From Alsobacter ponti (lineage in GTDB: Bacteria > Pseudomonadota > Alphaproteobacteria > Rhizobiales > Beijerinckiaceae): a stretch of 64,000 nt of DNA. The stretch covers positions 62,001 through 126,000 of the forward strand of contig NZ_JANCLU010000014.1 of assembly GCF_024294805.1 (NCBI RefSeq), written 5' to 3'. The notes beneath the pieces are model-generated. The model worked only from the letters and a program-made list of their open reading frames with translations. It ran no database searches and was not told where the DNA came from. Below are positions 18,905-27,899 of the stretch, in pieces (the first letter of the stretch is position 1; each line of letters opens with the position of its first letter). The position numbers and the translations under genes were made by a program.

Positions 18905-19873
18905 GAGCGAGTAGCCGGCGCGCTCCAGGGTCGCGCCGGCGATGTCGTTGAAACGGCGCTTGCGCGCCTCGGGCCAATCGCGCCAGCGCCCCACCGGGTT
19001 GAACGACGCGGACTTCTGCTCTCCCTGCCAGCGCTTCGACAGGTCCGTCTTGCTGGCCGAGGAGCCGCGCACCGGCAAGGCGTGCAGGGCGTCGAAGTCG
19101 TAGCGCACGGCGTCGAGCCCGCAATGGGCGAGCAGGTCGCGGACCGTCGCCTCGGTGTCACGCACCAGGTCCTCGTAGCGGACCACCTTGATGTTGGGAT
19201 GGTGGTTCGGCCCGCCCTCGGCGAAGCTGAGCGCCGCCTCGCAGCCGAGCTGCCACTCGCGCGCCAGCGCCGCGAAGCTCTTGCGCATCGGGCCGCGCGC
19301 TCCGAACGTCTTGGCGCTCGACTCCACCACGTCGCGTCCGTCGCGGATGACGAGCAGGGCGATGTCGTCGGGGAACACGGCCGGGAACAGGGAGAGGCCC
19401 TGCATGTGGGGGCTCTTCAGCAACAGGCGTTTGTCGGGGTTGCGCTGCTGGAGGGACGCCATCCAGCCCGACGCGAGATAGGCCATCATCTCGTGGCGAT
19501 GCATCACCTTCGCGTTTTCCTTGAACATGAACTGGAATTCGCGTTGGAGGGCGTCCGCGCCGGGAGCGACGTACAACAGCGGGAACTCCCACAACCGGCC
19601 CGGATCGGGCTGCAATTCGGGATGCAGCGCAAGCACGTCCGCGAGGTAGTTTGTGCCGGAGCGCGGCAGCACGCCGTGCACGAACACGGCGCGCCGCGCC
19701 TGCGGGCCTCGCACACCGCGCGCCAGTTCGGACAGGGCCTCGGTCAGCTCCGGCGGAACGTCGAACAGGAAGTCCGACATCCGCGCCGTGGGACGGCCGA
19801 GAACCCGCAGCGCGTAGCGGGAGAGTTGGTCGAGGCGCGCATAGCCCATAATCTGGCGGATGTCGTCGAGCAT
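18896..19873 (-). CDS. PAPS-dependent sulfotransferase family protein
   Basis: The 325-residue product (ATG at 19873, AAGGA six bases upstream) is a P-loop sulfotransferase. The 5'-phosphosulfate loop is LPRSGTNYL (69-77) and the 3'-phosphate-binding segment is VIRDGRDVVESSAKTFG (175-191). LLKSPHMQG (151-159) is the usual central strand. The family transfers the sulfuryl group of PAPS to carbohydrate, protein or lipid hydroxyls. There is no signal peptide or membrane helix, so it should act in the cytoplasm, on a nucleotide sugar or lipid-linked repeat unit. Its convergence with cysQ, which destroys PAP, and its place between EPS genes support a polysaccharide acceptor. The acceptor itself is not shown by sequence. 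Confidence 0.87.
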
Positions 19874-20121
19874 CGGGGTCCTTCGCAATCGGGCAAAGCA
19901 TGGCCGCGCGGCGGCGCGGTCGCTTCCGAAGAAATGCGCGAGACGGCCGAAATGTTGCACTGCAATTGCCGGCGGCGATCCTTTACCGTGCCTCACGAAG
20001 GCGCGACCTTCTTCTTGGAAACGGCAACCTTCAGCTTGCGCCGGCGGGAAAGCGGGCCTAAACCGGGCGGCAAGAACCGTCCGGCCATCTGGGACCGGAG
20101 CGGTCAGGCAGGACGTCGGAC

Positions 20122-20571
20122 ATGATCTCCCAACGGGCGCGCTACGCGCTGAAGGCGCTGTTCAGGCTCTGCCAGAACGCGGGCGACGAGCCTCTGCAAA
20201 TCCGTGACATCGCCGTGGCGGACTCCATTCCCCAGCCCTTTCTCGAACAGATCCTGCTGGAGCTGAAGCGCGCAGGCCTGGTGGTGAGCCGCCGGGGCAA
20301 GGCGGGCGGCTATCGCATCGCCAAGCCGCCGTCGGAGATGAACCTCGCGGCCGTGCTGCGGGTCATTGACGGGCCGGTCGCGCCGCTCCCATGCCTTTCG
20401 CGCACGGCCTATCGCCGCTGCGCCGACTGCGCCGACGAGGGCGCCTGCGCTCTGCGCAAGCTGTTCGCCCGCACCTACGACGCCATGCTCGCTGAACTCG
20501 AGAAGGCGACGCTCGCCGACCTCGTCGAAGCCGGCGGCGATCTGCCCGACGCCGCCGTCGCCGCCGAGTGA
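20122..20571 (+). CDS. Rrf2 family transcriptional regulator with four cysteines
   Basis: The 149-residue product has an N-terminal winged helix: ISQRARYALKAL, recognition region about 40-50, and wing RRGKAGGYRIAKP (57-69). The C-terminal dimer helix follows. Cysteines at 91, 100, 103 and 109 (C-x8-C-x2-C-x5-C) match the iron-sulfur or redox-sensing site of Rrf2 proteins such as IscR, NsrR and RsrR. It probably senses iron, sulfur, NO or redox state. It is divergent from the sulfotransferase gene (248 bp apart), so control of sulfur activation or EPS sulfation is a reasonable guess, but no binding site was recognised. ATG at 20122 with AGGA upstream. Confidence 0.9.
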   Translation: MISQRARYALKALFRLCQNAGDEPLQIRDIAVADSIPQPFLEQILLELKRAGLVVSRRGKAGGYRIAKPPSEMNLAAVLRVIDGPVAPLPCLSRTAYRRCADCADEGACALRKLFARTYDAMLAELEKATLADLVEAGGDLPDAAVAAE

Positions 20572-20663
20572 TGCAACCCGGCGTGCCCCGACACCGTTAA
20601 CGTCTTGCTAATGTCGATCTTTTGGGTCAACATGAGCAGGACAACAAGAACGGTGGAGGGACT

Positions 20664-20759
20664 ATGACGCTGGCGAAAGGACGCATCCTTCTCGACTACG
20701 CCCTCGCACTGGTGGCGCTCGGCGTCGTCATCGCCGTCACCATGCTGGTCCACGGCTGA
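20664..20759 (+). CDS. 31-residue single-helix membrane peptide
   Basis: This short ORF reads MTLAKGRILLDYALAL and continues as one apolar helix ending VTMLVHG. It has a strong ribosome-binding site (GGAGGG, three bases before ATG). The sequence is one predicted membrane helix with a short basic N-terminus, the form of many regulatory or assembly small membrane proteins. It lies 92 bp after the Rrf2 gene on the same strand and converges with the Wzx gene. It could be part of the Rrf2 transcript or have its own promoter. No homologue is recognised. Confidence 0.55.
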   Translation: MTLAKGRILLDYALALVALGVVIAVTMLVHG

Positions 20760-20784
20760 ACCTGACGGTCTCGCGCGGGACCGG

Positions 20785-22242
20785 TCACGCCGATTCCGCC
20801 GCGCCCTCGTCCAATCGACGCGCCCGGCGTCGCGCCAGGGCAGACGCTACCTCGCCGCGCAGGTTTCCCGGGTTGAACGCCAACAGGCCAAGGCCGTAGG
20901 CCGGCAAGGCGACCAGCAGACCCCACGCGAAGGCCGGCCACCCCGTCGCCTCCCGCCACGGCCACAGCGTCGCGGCCATTACGAGCGCCGCCAGCGCGAT
21001 GCGCGCCGCCTCGCCGAGCGGCAGCGGCAGGCGAATGAGCCGCCGCCCCGCCGCGAAGCTTCCGGCGATGCCGAACACGTAGGTCAGAACCGTCGCCATG
21101 GCAGCGCCGGCCAGTCCGAAGCGCGGGATCAGCGCCAGGTTGAGCCCGACATTGACGACGGCCGTTGCCGCCAGCGCCACCGTCTGGCCGAGCGGCTTGC
21201 GCGTGAGCGAGAACGCGAAGCTGAAGAAGAAGGTCTCCAGCCCCTGCAGCACCGTCGCGGCGGCGATCCATGGCATAAGGGCGATGCCCCATGTGTGGAA
21301 GCGTTCGCCGAGCAGCACGCCGGTCGCGAACGGGCTCATGATGGCCAGCCCCGTCGCCACCGGCAGCGACGCGCCGAGCAGCAGCACGAACTGCCGCCGC
21401 AGCGCGGCTTCCGCCGCCGCCAGGCCGTCGCGCTCATAGGCGCGGAAGATGATCGGCGCGCCGGCCAGGTTCACCGCCAGCATCAGCACGTAGAGGCTCC
21501 GCGAGGCGAGGTCGTAGGGCGCGGCGTAGAAGCCGGCCGCCTCGGCCCCGAGCATCCAGGCGATGATGTACCGGTCGGCGAAGGCGATGAAAGCGATCAG
21601 CGCCCCGGCCAGCGAAAACGACAGGCCGTAGCCGCCGATCTCGCGCAGCCGCTCCCAGCTTACCTTTCGCCAGGCGACGAGGTGGCGCGTTTCCGCCAGC
21701 ACCGGCAGCGCGCACAGCACGTAGCCGAGCACCGTGCCGGCGACGATGCCCTCCGCGCCGTATCCGCTCCAGGCGAGCGCCGAACCGACGACGCCGGCGA
21801 CGGTCGTGCGGGTGAGCGACAGCGTGGCGTAGCGCGCCGGCCGGAAGCGCGCCTGCAGCCACGCGAGGCTGACTTCGCAGAGGGCGAGCGAGAGGAAGAG
21901 CGGAACGACGAGGCGGACGAGCCGCGCCGCCTCCGCCGGCAGGGGCGCGAAGGACGCGGCCGCCAGCGCCGCCAGCGTCACGGCCGCGACGCCGAGGTAG
22001 CCGGCGGCGACCTGGCTCATCAGCACGTCCTCGCGCTCGGCGTAGGTGGGGGTGAAGCGGATCAGCGCGTCGCGCAGCCAGAACAGAGCGAAGCTGTAGA
22101 GCAGGGTCGCCGCCGTGAAGGCGAGCGAATAGACGCCGTACTCCGAGGGGCTGACCAGCCGCGTGTAGGCGGCGATGGCCAGGAGCGTGATGGCCGACGC
22201 GCCGTAGCGGCCGGCGAGATAGATCAGGCTGCTCTTGAGCAT
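20785..22242 (-). CDS. Wzx-type oligosaccharide flippase
   Basis: The 485-residue protein has about twelve to fourteen membrane helices and the N-terminal pattern of the polysaccharide transporter / MurJ-MATE superfamily (SSLIYLAGRYGASAIT, then TRLVSPSEYGVYSL). Wzx proteins move undecaprenyl-diphosphate-linked repeat units across the inner membrane for polymerisation by Wzy. It lies 7 bp downstream of a GT2 gene on the same strand and is probably co-transcribed. No other flippase is seen in the window. ATG at 22242. Confidence 0.9.
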   Translation of the reverse strand: MLKSSLIYLAGRYGASAITLLAIAAYTRLVSPSEYGVYSLAFTAATLLYSFALFWLRDALIRFTPTYAEREDVLMSQVAAGYLGVAAVTLAALAAASFAPLPAEAARLVRLVVPLFLSLALCEVSLAWLQARFRPARYATLSLTRTTVAGVVGSALAWSGYGAEGIVAGTVLGYVLCALPVLAETRHLVAWRKVSWERLREIGGYGLSFSLAGALIAFIAFADRYIIAWMLGAEAAGFYAAPYDLASRSLYVLMLAVNLAGAPIIFRAYERDGLAAAEAALRRQFVLLLGASLPVATGLAIMSPFATGVLLGERFHTWGIALMPWIAAATVLQGLETFFFSFAFSLTRKPLGQTVALAATAVVNVGLNLALIPRFGLAGAAMATVLTYVFGIAGSFAAGRRLIRLPLPLGEAARIALAALVMAATLWPWREATGWPAFAWGLLVALPAYGLGLLAFNPGNLRGEVASALARRRARRLDEGAAESA

Positions 22243-22249
22243 GGCGCGG

Positions 22250-23221
22250 TCAGGAGCGGGACATCTGGAACGCGCCGGCGACGTAGCGGGCGATCAGCCG
22301 GCCTTGCAGCAGGCTGTCGGGATAGCGCCACAAGCCGACGCCGAGATAGACGAGGAAGTGGCCGAGCCGGCGCTGCACCAGCGCGTTGCGGGCGGCGCTC
22401 CAGTAGGCGTTGAGCTCGGCGAGGCGGCGGCGGGCGAGCAGTTCCTCGGTGGTGAGGTTGGCGCGGATCTCGGGGCGCGAGAACACCGCCTCGACCGCCT
22501 CGAAATTCGGGGCCAGCGCGGTGCCGCCGAGCTGCACGTTGGCTCCGGAGGGCCGCACCCGGTAGAGCGCCGAGACGAGGTCAGGCATCATCGCGAACTC
22601 GCCGAGCGCGGCGAGCCGGCACCACAGGTCCCAGTCCTCGCCCAGACGCAGGCGCGGATCGAAGCCGCCGACCGCGCGCGCGGCGTGGGTCCGCATGCAG
22701 ATGGCCCCGCCGTTGACGATGAAATTGCGCCCGACGAGCTGACGCAGAATGTCGCGGGAGGGGAGGCGGGCCGGGTCGGGCCGGCCCAGCGGCCGACCGG
22801 AGAGGTCGATCTTGGCGAGCAGCGCCACCGCCGCGACGCAGCGCGGCCGCTCGTCCAGCGCCGCCGCCATGCGCTCCAGCGCGTCGGGCGTCAGCAGGTC
22901 GTCACCGTCGAGGAACAGGACGTAGGGAGCGCGGCATTCCGCGAGGCCCCGGTTTCGCGCGGCGCTGACGCCGCGGTTGGGAGTCGAAATGACGCGGATA
23001 CGCGGGTCGCCGAGTCCCGCCGCGACCTCGGCGGTGGCGTCCGTGGAGCCGTCGTCGACGACGATGATCTCGATGTCCCTGAGGCTCTGGGCGAGCACGC
23101 TGGCCAGCGTCTCGCCGATGAAGTCGGCGACATTGTGGGCGGCTGTCACCACGCAGACGTGGGGCGGCGCGCCCCGCGCCGGCTCTCGGTCGCCGCCCGG
23201 TCCAGTCGTCGCTTCGCTCAT
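22250..23221 (-). CDS. Glycosyltransferase family 2
   Basis: The 323-residue cytoplasmic protein has a GT-A fold. VTAAHN opens the nucleotide-binding strand, VVDDGSTDAT is at 54-63, NRGVSAARNRG at 82-92, the metal-binding LDGDD at 104-108, and GEDWDLWCRL contains the likely catalytic acid. There are no membrane helices. It should add one sugar to the lipid-linked repeat unit; donor and linkage are unknown. It forms a two-gene operon with wzx (7-bp gap), and 184 bp separates it from the divergent WecG-family gene. Confidence 0.9.
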   Translation of the reverse strand: MSEATTGPGGDREPARGAPPHVCVVTAAHNVADFIGETLASVLAQSLRDIEIIVVDDGSTDATAEVAAGLGDPRIRVISTPNRGVSAARNRGLAECRAPYVLFLDGDDLLTPDALERMAAALDERPRCVAAVALLAKIDLSGRPLGRPDPARLPSRDILRQLVGRNFIVNGGAICMRTHAARAVGGFDPRLRLGEDWDLWCRLAALGEFAMMPDLVSALYRVRPSGANVQLGGTALAPNFEAVEAVFSRPEIRANLTTEELLARRRLAELNAYWSAARNALVQRRLGHFLVYLGVGLWRYPDSLLQGRLIARYVAGAFQMSRS

Positions 23222-23405
23222 TGGCCATCCTTCGGTTCGAAATGGTGCAGTGCGAAAATGCGGGCGTTCGATGCCACCAAACCCGGCCGTCGCGCATTGT
23301 CGGTCGGGAACGCTTCTCGCGGTCCTACCCGCTTGCTCGCTTCAACAACGCTCATGGCCCGGGATCGCTGCATGCGGCCGGGACGAAAACGGAGACGGCC
23401 AGAAC

Positions 23406-24368
23406 ATGTCCGGCGCGCCGCTGCCGAACCGCACTACCGACATATCCAACCTCGCTTGGCTCCCTGGGCCAGACCGGTCGGCGACGGACGTCTGGCCGCG
23501 CGGCAGCGCCGAGCCTCTGCGCGTCCGTGTCGGCGGCCTGCGCATCACCGTGCTGAGCCGCGCCGAGTGGGCGGAGACGCTGATGGACGACTGGCGCACA
23601 CGCCGCCGGGTCGGCCTGCCGCCACGGCTGCTCACCTCGGCGAACGGCAACGTGCTGTCGCTCTATGCGAGCAATGCCCGGTTTCGAGCGCTGGTCGACC
23701 GCTTCGACGCGGTTGACGCGGACGGAATGTCGCTGGTGTTCGCCTCCCGCCTGCAGCCGGGCCCGGCGCTGCCGGAGCGGGTCGCCACGACCGACTTCGT
23801 GCACGATGCCGCGCGCGCCGGCGCGCCGCACGGCCTGCGCTTCTATTTGCTCGGCGCGCGGCCGGACGAGAACCGCGCCGCGCAACAGCGCCTGCGCGAA
23901 CGCTATCCGGGCCTCGTGGTCGACGGGCGCGACGGCTATTTCAGCGACGACGAGACCAACGAGGTCATCGAGCAGATCCGCCTCGCCGCGCCCGACGTGC
24001 TGTGGATCGGCCTCGGCGTTCCGCGCGAGCAGGCCTTCGCGCTGCTGGCGCGCGACCGCCTGCCCCGCATCACCTGGATCAAGACCTGCGGCGGGCTCTT
24101 CGACTGGCTGGCCGAGAAGAACCCGCGCGCGCCCGAGGCCTTGCAGAAGGCCGGTCTGGAATGGGCCTGGCGGGTCTGGCTTGAACCGCGCCGCCTGTTC
24201 AAGCGTTACCTCGTCACCAACCTGCACGCCGTCTGGCTGATGGCGCGCTGCGCGCTTCGGCAGAGCCAGCCGCCCAAACCATCCGGAAAGGTCGAGAGAC
24301 GAACCGGCATGATCCTCACCCTCCGCAGGCCGCGCGCGAAGGACCGCGCGAGGCGGACCGCGCGATGA
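23406..24368 (+). CDS. WecG/TagA/CpsF family glycosyltransferase
   Basis: The 320-residue product matches the WecG/TagA family (PF03808, GT26): TSANGN at 77-82, DAVDADGMSL at 101-110, YLLGARPDENRAAQQ, GRDGYF, and DVLWIGLGVPREQ followed by the GG(L/V)FD-like CGGLFDW. Family members transfer an N-acetyl-mannosamine, mannosaminuronic acid or related sugar to a lipid-linked acceptor at the membrane face. It starts an operon of four genes joined by overlapping start/stop codons (wzy, GT2 and GH16 follow). ATG at 23406; the frame is open upstream, but that part looks non-coding. Confidence 0.9.
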   Translation: MSGAPLPNRTTDISNLAWLPGPDRSATDVWPRGSAEPLRVRVGGLRITVLSRAEWAETLMDDWRTRRRVGLPPRLLTSANGNVLSLYASNARFRALVDRFDAVDADGMSLVFASRLQPGPALPERVATTDFVHDAARAGAPHGLRFYLLGARPDENRAAQQRLRERYPGLVVDGRDGYFSDDETNEVIEQIRLAAPDVLWIGLGVPREQAFALLARDRLPRITWIKTCGGLFDWLAEKNPRAPEALQKAGLEWAWRVWLEPRRLFKRYLVTNLHAVWLMARCALRQSQPPKPSGKVERRTGMILTLRRPRAKDRARRTAR

Positions 24369-25654
24369 GCTACGCGCTGCCCATCGGCGCTCCGGCCGTG
24401 GCGCGTCGGCCGGGGACGAGCACGCTCGAACTCGCGTTCCTGGTGGGTGGCGGGGTCGTCTTCGCCACGCAGGTGCTGCAGGTCTTCTTCCGGTCTGACA
24501 TGGATTTCGGCGGCGCCAACGCCTCGCCCGCTGCGGCGCGCGTGTTCGCGGCGTTCTACGCCGGCCTGCTGGTGCTCTCCGTCGGCCGGCGGCGAGGCCT
24601 GACGGGCACGGCGCTGGCCGCCCCGCTCTTCCTCGTGCTGCTGGCGTTCCCCCTGGCCTCGCTCTACTGGTCGGTCAACCGCGGCGCGACGCTCTCGCCG
24701 GCCATCGCGGTGTTCGGCACCGGCCTGCTCGGCTTCTATCTCGCCATGCGCTTCGACATGCGCCAGCTGATCGTCGTGCTGGGCCTGATCTACGGTCTGG
24801 CCGGCCTCGGCAGCACGGTGCTGGCGCTGGCCGTGCCGAGCAAGGGCGTCATGGACGGCGTGTGGGCCGGGGCATGGAGCGGGCTCTACGTCCACAAGAA
24901 CAGCCTGGGCGCCGGCGCGGCCATTGGCGCCGTGGTGCTCATCTACGCCATCGGGCTGACGCGCGGGCCCCTGCGCGTGTTCTTCATGGCGGCGCTCGCC
25001 GCGACGCTGCTGGCGCTGGTCAAGGCGCATTCGGCCACGGCTCTCGTCAACATGGCGCTGCTCGTCTGCGTCATGCTGTGGGCGCGGCTGGCGCAGAAAT
25101 CGCCCGGGCGCACCATTCCGCTCACCCTCGCCGGGTTCGGGCTGCTGGCCCTGCTGGTGCTGGAAGTGCTGGTGGTCGACGGGCTCGACCCGTTTTTCCA
25201 GCTCGTCGGACGCAGCGCCGACATCTCCGGCCGCCTGCCCCTGTGGGAGATCACGCTGCAATATGTCGGGGCCCGGCCATTGCTGGGCTATGGCTACGAG
25301 GCGTTCTGGATCCCTTTCTCCTCGCAGGTGGAGTTCGTGGCCAGCGTCGTCCATTACCGGCCGTTCTATTCGCATAACGGCATCACCGAGACGCTGCTCA
25401 ACGGCGGCGTCGTGCTGGTGGCGCTGGTGGTGACCGCCTACGTCGTCTCGACGGCGAGGGCGCTGCGCCTGCTGCTTTCGGGCGAACGGCGGTTCTACGC
25501 CACGTTTCCGCTGGTGTTCATGGCGTTCTTCCTGGTCGCCAATCTCACCGAGTCGCGCATCCTGTTCCGCAACGACCTGATCTGGACGCTGTTCGTCACG
25601 GTGGGGGTGATGCTGGCGGTGCGTTCGCGCGCCGCGCGGGCGCCGGCGCCATGA
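24365..25654 (+). CDS. Wzy-type O-antigen/EPS polymerase or ligase
   Basis: The 429-residue protein has about ten to twelve membrane helices and a large periplasmic loop around residues 285-345. That loop contains DISGRLPLWEITLQYV and LLGYGYEAFW, the signature of the Wzy_C / O-antigen ligase domain (PF04932). Paired with Wzx and Wzc-like proteins, it is best read as the polymerase that links repeat units in the periplasm. A ligase role cannot be ruled out from sequence. Its ATG overlaps the previous stop by 4 bp. Confidence 0.9.
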   Translation: MSYALPIGAPAVARRPGTSTLELAFLVGGGVVFATQVLQVFFRSDMDFGGANASPAAARVFAAFYAGLLVLSVGRRRGLTGTALAAPLFLVLLAFPLASLYWSVNRGATLSPAIAVFGTGLLGFYLAMRFDMRQLIVVLGLIYGLAGLGSTVLALAVPSKGVMDGVWAGAWSGLYVHKNSLGAGAAIGAVVLIYAIGLTRGPLRVFFMAALAATLLALVKAHSATALVNMALLVCVMLWARLAQKSPGRTIPLTLAGFGLLALLVLEVLVVDGLDPFFQLVGRSADISGRLPLWEITLQYVGARPLLGYGYEAFWIPFSSQVEFVASVVHYRPFYSHNGITETLLNGGVVLVALVVTAYVVSTARALRLLLSGERRFYATFPLVFMAFFLVANLTESRILFRNDLIWTLFVTVGVMLAVRSRAARAPAP

Positions 25655-26649
25655 ACGGGCTTTCGCCGCAGGGCGCGGACCGCGAGGTCCGCGTCGCCGT
25701 CTGCATGACGACGTTTCGCCGTCCCGAGGGCGCGGCGCGGGCGCTGCGGGCGCTGGCGGGCCAGGTGTTCCCGCGCAGCGGCGGCGCGGCGATCAGCGCT
25801 ATTGTGGTCGACAACGACGCATCGGGCTCCGCCGGGCCGGCGGTCGAGGCGGAGCGCGCAGGCTTCCCGTGGCCGCTGCGCTACGCGGTGGAGACCCGGC
25901 GCGGCGTCGCCAGCGCACGCAATCGCTGCCTCGATCTCGTGCCGGAGGAGGCCGACTACGTCGCCTTTCTCGACGATGACGAGCGCCCCGTCCCGGAATG
26001 GCTCGACGAGCTGGTGGCCACGGCCCGCGCGCTCGACGCGGAGATCGTGCAGGGCCCGGTGCTGTCGGAACTGGAGGCGGGAACGCCGGACTGGTTCGCC
26101 CAGGGTCGGTTTCTGGAGCTCGGCCCGTTTCCGGAAGGCCAGACGCTGCAATGGGGCTATAGCGGTAACGTCCTCATCGCCACGGTCGTGCTGCGGCGGC
26201 TCGGCCTGCGTTTCGACGGACGCTTCGACCGATCCGGAGGCGAGGACCAGCATTTCTTCATCAGGGCGCTGCGGGCGGGCGTGGCGATCCACACCGCTCC
26301 GCGCGCCATCGCCTGGGAGAGCGTGCCCGCGAGCCGGACGAACCTCGCCTACCTGCTGCGCCGGCGCTTCCGCGTCGGCGCGACGCTGGCGCTGGTCAGC
26401 CGCATCGAGCGCGACGGCCCCGCCGCTCTGGCGCTGCGCGCCGGCAAGGGCGTGGCGCGCACCGGCCTCGGCCTCGCCCACGCGGCGATAGCCTGGCCGT
26501 TCGGCCGCCGCCGGCTGGCCGAGGCGTTGTCGGGGGCGGCGTTCGGGGCCGGCATGCTGGCCGGACTGGTCGGCTACGACAGCCGGGAATATGACACCAT
26601 CCACGGCGCCACCGCTCCGGCGGTGGCCCCGCCACCGGAGGCTTCGTGA
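25651..26649 (+). CDS. Glycosyltransferase family 2
   Basis: The 332-residue protein has VAVCMTTFRRP at the N-terminus (15-25), VVDND at 52-56, RRGVASARNRCLDL at 83-96, the metal motif FLDDDERP at 106-113 and SGGEDQHFFIRAL with the probable catalytic residues near 192-203. The C-terminal region is basic and partly apolar, so it may associate with the membrane. It should add one sugar of the repeat unit. It overlaps the upstream wzy by 4 bp (ATGA), and its stop TGA overlaps the next ATG by one base. Confidence 0.9.
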   Translation: MNGLSPQGADREVRVAVCMTTFRRPEGAARALRALAGQVFPRSGGAAISAIVVDNDASGSAGPAVEAERAGFPWPLRYAVETRRGVASARNRCLDLVPEEADYVAFLDDDERPVPEWLDELVATARALDAEIVQGPVLSELEAGTPDWFAQGRFLELGPFPEGQTLQWGYSGNVLIATVVLRRLGLRFDGRFDRSGGEDQHFFIRALRAGVAIHTAPRAIAWESVPASRTNLAYLLRRRFRVGATLALVSRIERDGPAALALRAGKGVARTGLGLAHAAIAWPFGRRRLAEALSGAAFGAGMLAGLVGYDSREYDTIHGATAPAVAPPPEAS

Positions 26650-27596
26650 TGCTCGACCTGGTCCTCGCCCTGGCGCAGCCCGCGCCGCCGGCGGTCGCCG
26701 CTCCGGCCGCGCAAGTGGAGCTGGCGCAGGCGCGCCCGCAGCCGCAGCCGCGCGCCATGCCGCCGGCGCCCGCCTCGCCGGCCGAGTTCACGTCGTCGAA
26801 TCCCGACATCACCAAGGGGATGAGCCTCTCCTTCCAGGACGAGTTCGACGCGCCCAAGGTGTCGATCGGCCAAGGCGGACGCTGGAGCACGACCTATTTC
26901 TGGGGCGCGCGCACCATGGCGCCGAACAAGGAGGAGCAGCTCTACGTCGACCCCACCTACAAGACGGAGTCGGGCGTCACGCCCGGCATCGACCCGTTCG
27001 AGGTGAAAAACGGCGTGCTCTCCATCGTCGCCCGGCGCACCCCTGACAACCTGCTCAAGGACCTCGGCGGGATGCGCTACACGTCGGGCCTGCTGACCAG
27101 CTACCGCTCGTTCCGGTTCCGCTACGGCTTCGTCGAGTTCCGCGCCAAGATGCCGCGCGGGCGCTCGATGTGGCCGGCCGTGTGGATGCTGCGTAGCGAC
27201 AAGGGCTCGCTGGGCGAGCTGGACATCGCGGAGGTGTTCGGCCAGCGCACCAATTTCCTCAACTCCACCATCCATGCGGTGGACGGGGGCGAGAAGCGCG
27301 CCGTGCTGCTGGTGCGTCGCGAGACGCAGGACCTCGCGGCGGATTTCCACATCTACGGCCTGCACTGGACCGAGCAGAAGGTGACTATCTATCTCGACGG
27401 CAAGGAGATGGGCTCGGCGCCCACCCCGGAGGGGCTGCGCGGGCCGATGTACCTGCTCGTCAACCTCGCCGTCGGCGGCAAGTGGCCGGGACCCACCAAC
27501 GAGAACACGCCGGCCGAGGCGCGTTTCGAGCTGGACTATCTGCGCGTCTGGCAGAGCCCCGAGGACCGCGCCGCCAACCCGGGGGCGGGCGGCTGA
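26649..27596 (+). CDS. GH16 glycoside hydrolase, cell-associated
   Basis: The 315-residue product has a GH16 jelly-roll domain (about 57-300) with catalytic motif ELDIAE (E190, D192, E195) and WP at 175-176 before it. The N-terminus is apolar, then Ala/Pro/Gln-rich (about 1-45), so export by a weak or atypical signal is possible, but no clear cleavage site is seen. It has no RTX repeats, unlike the paralogue at 10065. The rhizobial ExoK enzyme is a comparable EPS depolymerase encoded inside the biosynthetic cluster. Translational coupling to the GT2 gene suggests it acts on the same polymer. A GTG at 26646 is an alternative start. Confidence 0.9.
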   Translation: MLDLVLALAQPAPPAVAAPAAQVELAQARPQPQPRAMPPAPASPAEFTSSNPDITKGMSLSFQDEFDAPKVSIGQGGRWSTTYFWGARTMAPNKEEQLYVDPTYKTESGVTPGIDPFEVKNGVLSIVARRTPDNLLKDLGGMRYTSGLLTSYRSFRFRYGFVEFRAKMPRGRSMWPAVWMLRSDKGSLGELDIAEVFGQRTNFLNSTIHAVDGGEKRAVLLVRRETQDLAADFHIYGLHWTEQKVTIYLDGKEMGSAPTPEGLRGPMYLLVNLAVGGKWPGPTNENTPAEARFELDYLRVWQSPEDRAANPGAGG

Positions 27597-27654
27597 GGCC
27601 GGGCTTCGCCGCCCCGCCGCTGTGGGCCGCGCCGGCCGCGCCCCATTTTGCGGC

Positions 27655-27683
27655 TTGATTTTGCGGGCTTCTCTCCCTAGAAG
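27655..27683 (+). promoter_or_regulatory. Candidate sigma-70 promoter for rpmJ
   Basis: TTGATT (27655-27660) and TAGAAG (27678-27683) are separated by 17 bases, 55 bp upstream of the rpmJ start. The -35 is good and the -10 is imperfect. Confidence 0.35.
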
Positions 27684-27737
27684 GGCCCGACGAATGCTCA
27701 GGTCCTCCGCGGCCGGATTGAACACGAGACGAGACCG

Positions 27738-27863
27738 ATGAAGATCCGCAACTCCCTCAAGTCGCTGCGCACGCGCCATCGCGACAACCAGATCGTGCGC
27801 CGCAAGGGCCGCGTCTACATCATCAACAAGACCCAGAAGCGCTACAAGGCGCGCCAGGGCTGA
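27738..27863 (+). CDS. rpmJ: 50S ribosomal protein L36, zinc-free (C-minus) type
   Basis: The 41-residue product begins [16 protein letters not shown] and ends [13 protein letters not shown], the standard alphaproteobacterial L36. It has no cysteine, so it lacks the Zn ribbon (CxxC...C...H) of the C-plus form. This zinc-independent version is normally the one found in Hyphomicrobiales. It is a structural part of the large ribosomal subunit. It is a single-gene unit with its own terminator. The gene is too short for ordinary ORF cut-offs. Confidence 0.95.
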   Translation: MKIRNSLKSLRTRHRDNQIVRRKGRVYIINKTQKRYKARQG

Positions 27864-27899
27864 CGCCCGGCCGCAGCCAGGCTTCCGGTCGATCACGGG

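Noticed and set aside
20597-20611. CtrA-like site TTAA-N7-CTAA upstream of the 31-residue ORF
   Set aside because: One of the two half-sites deviates from TTAA and the spacing alone is weak evidence; the match could be chance.
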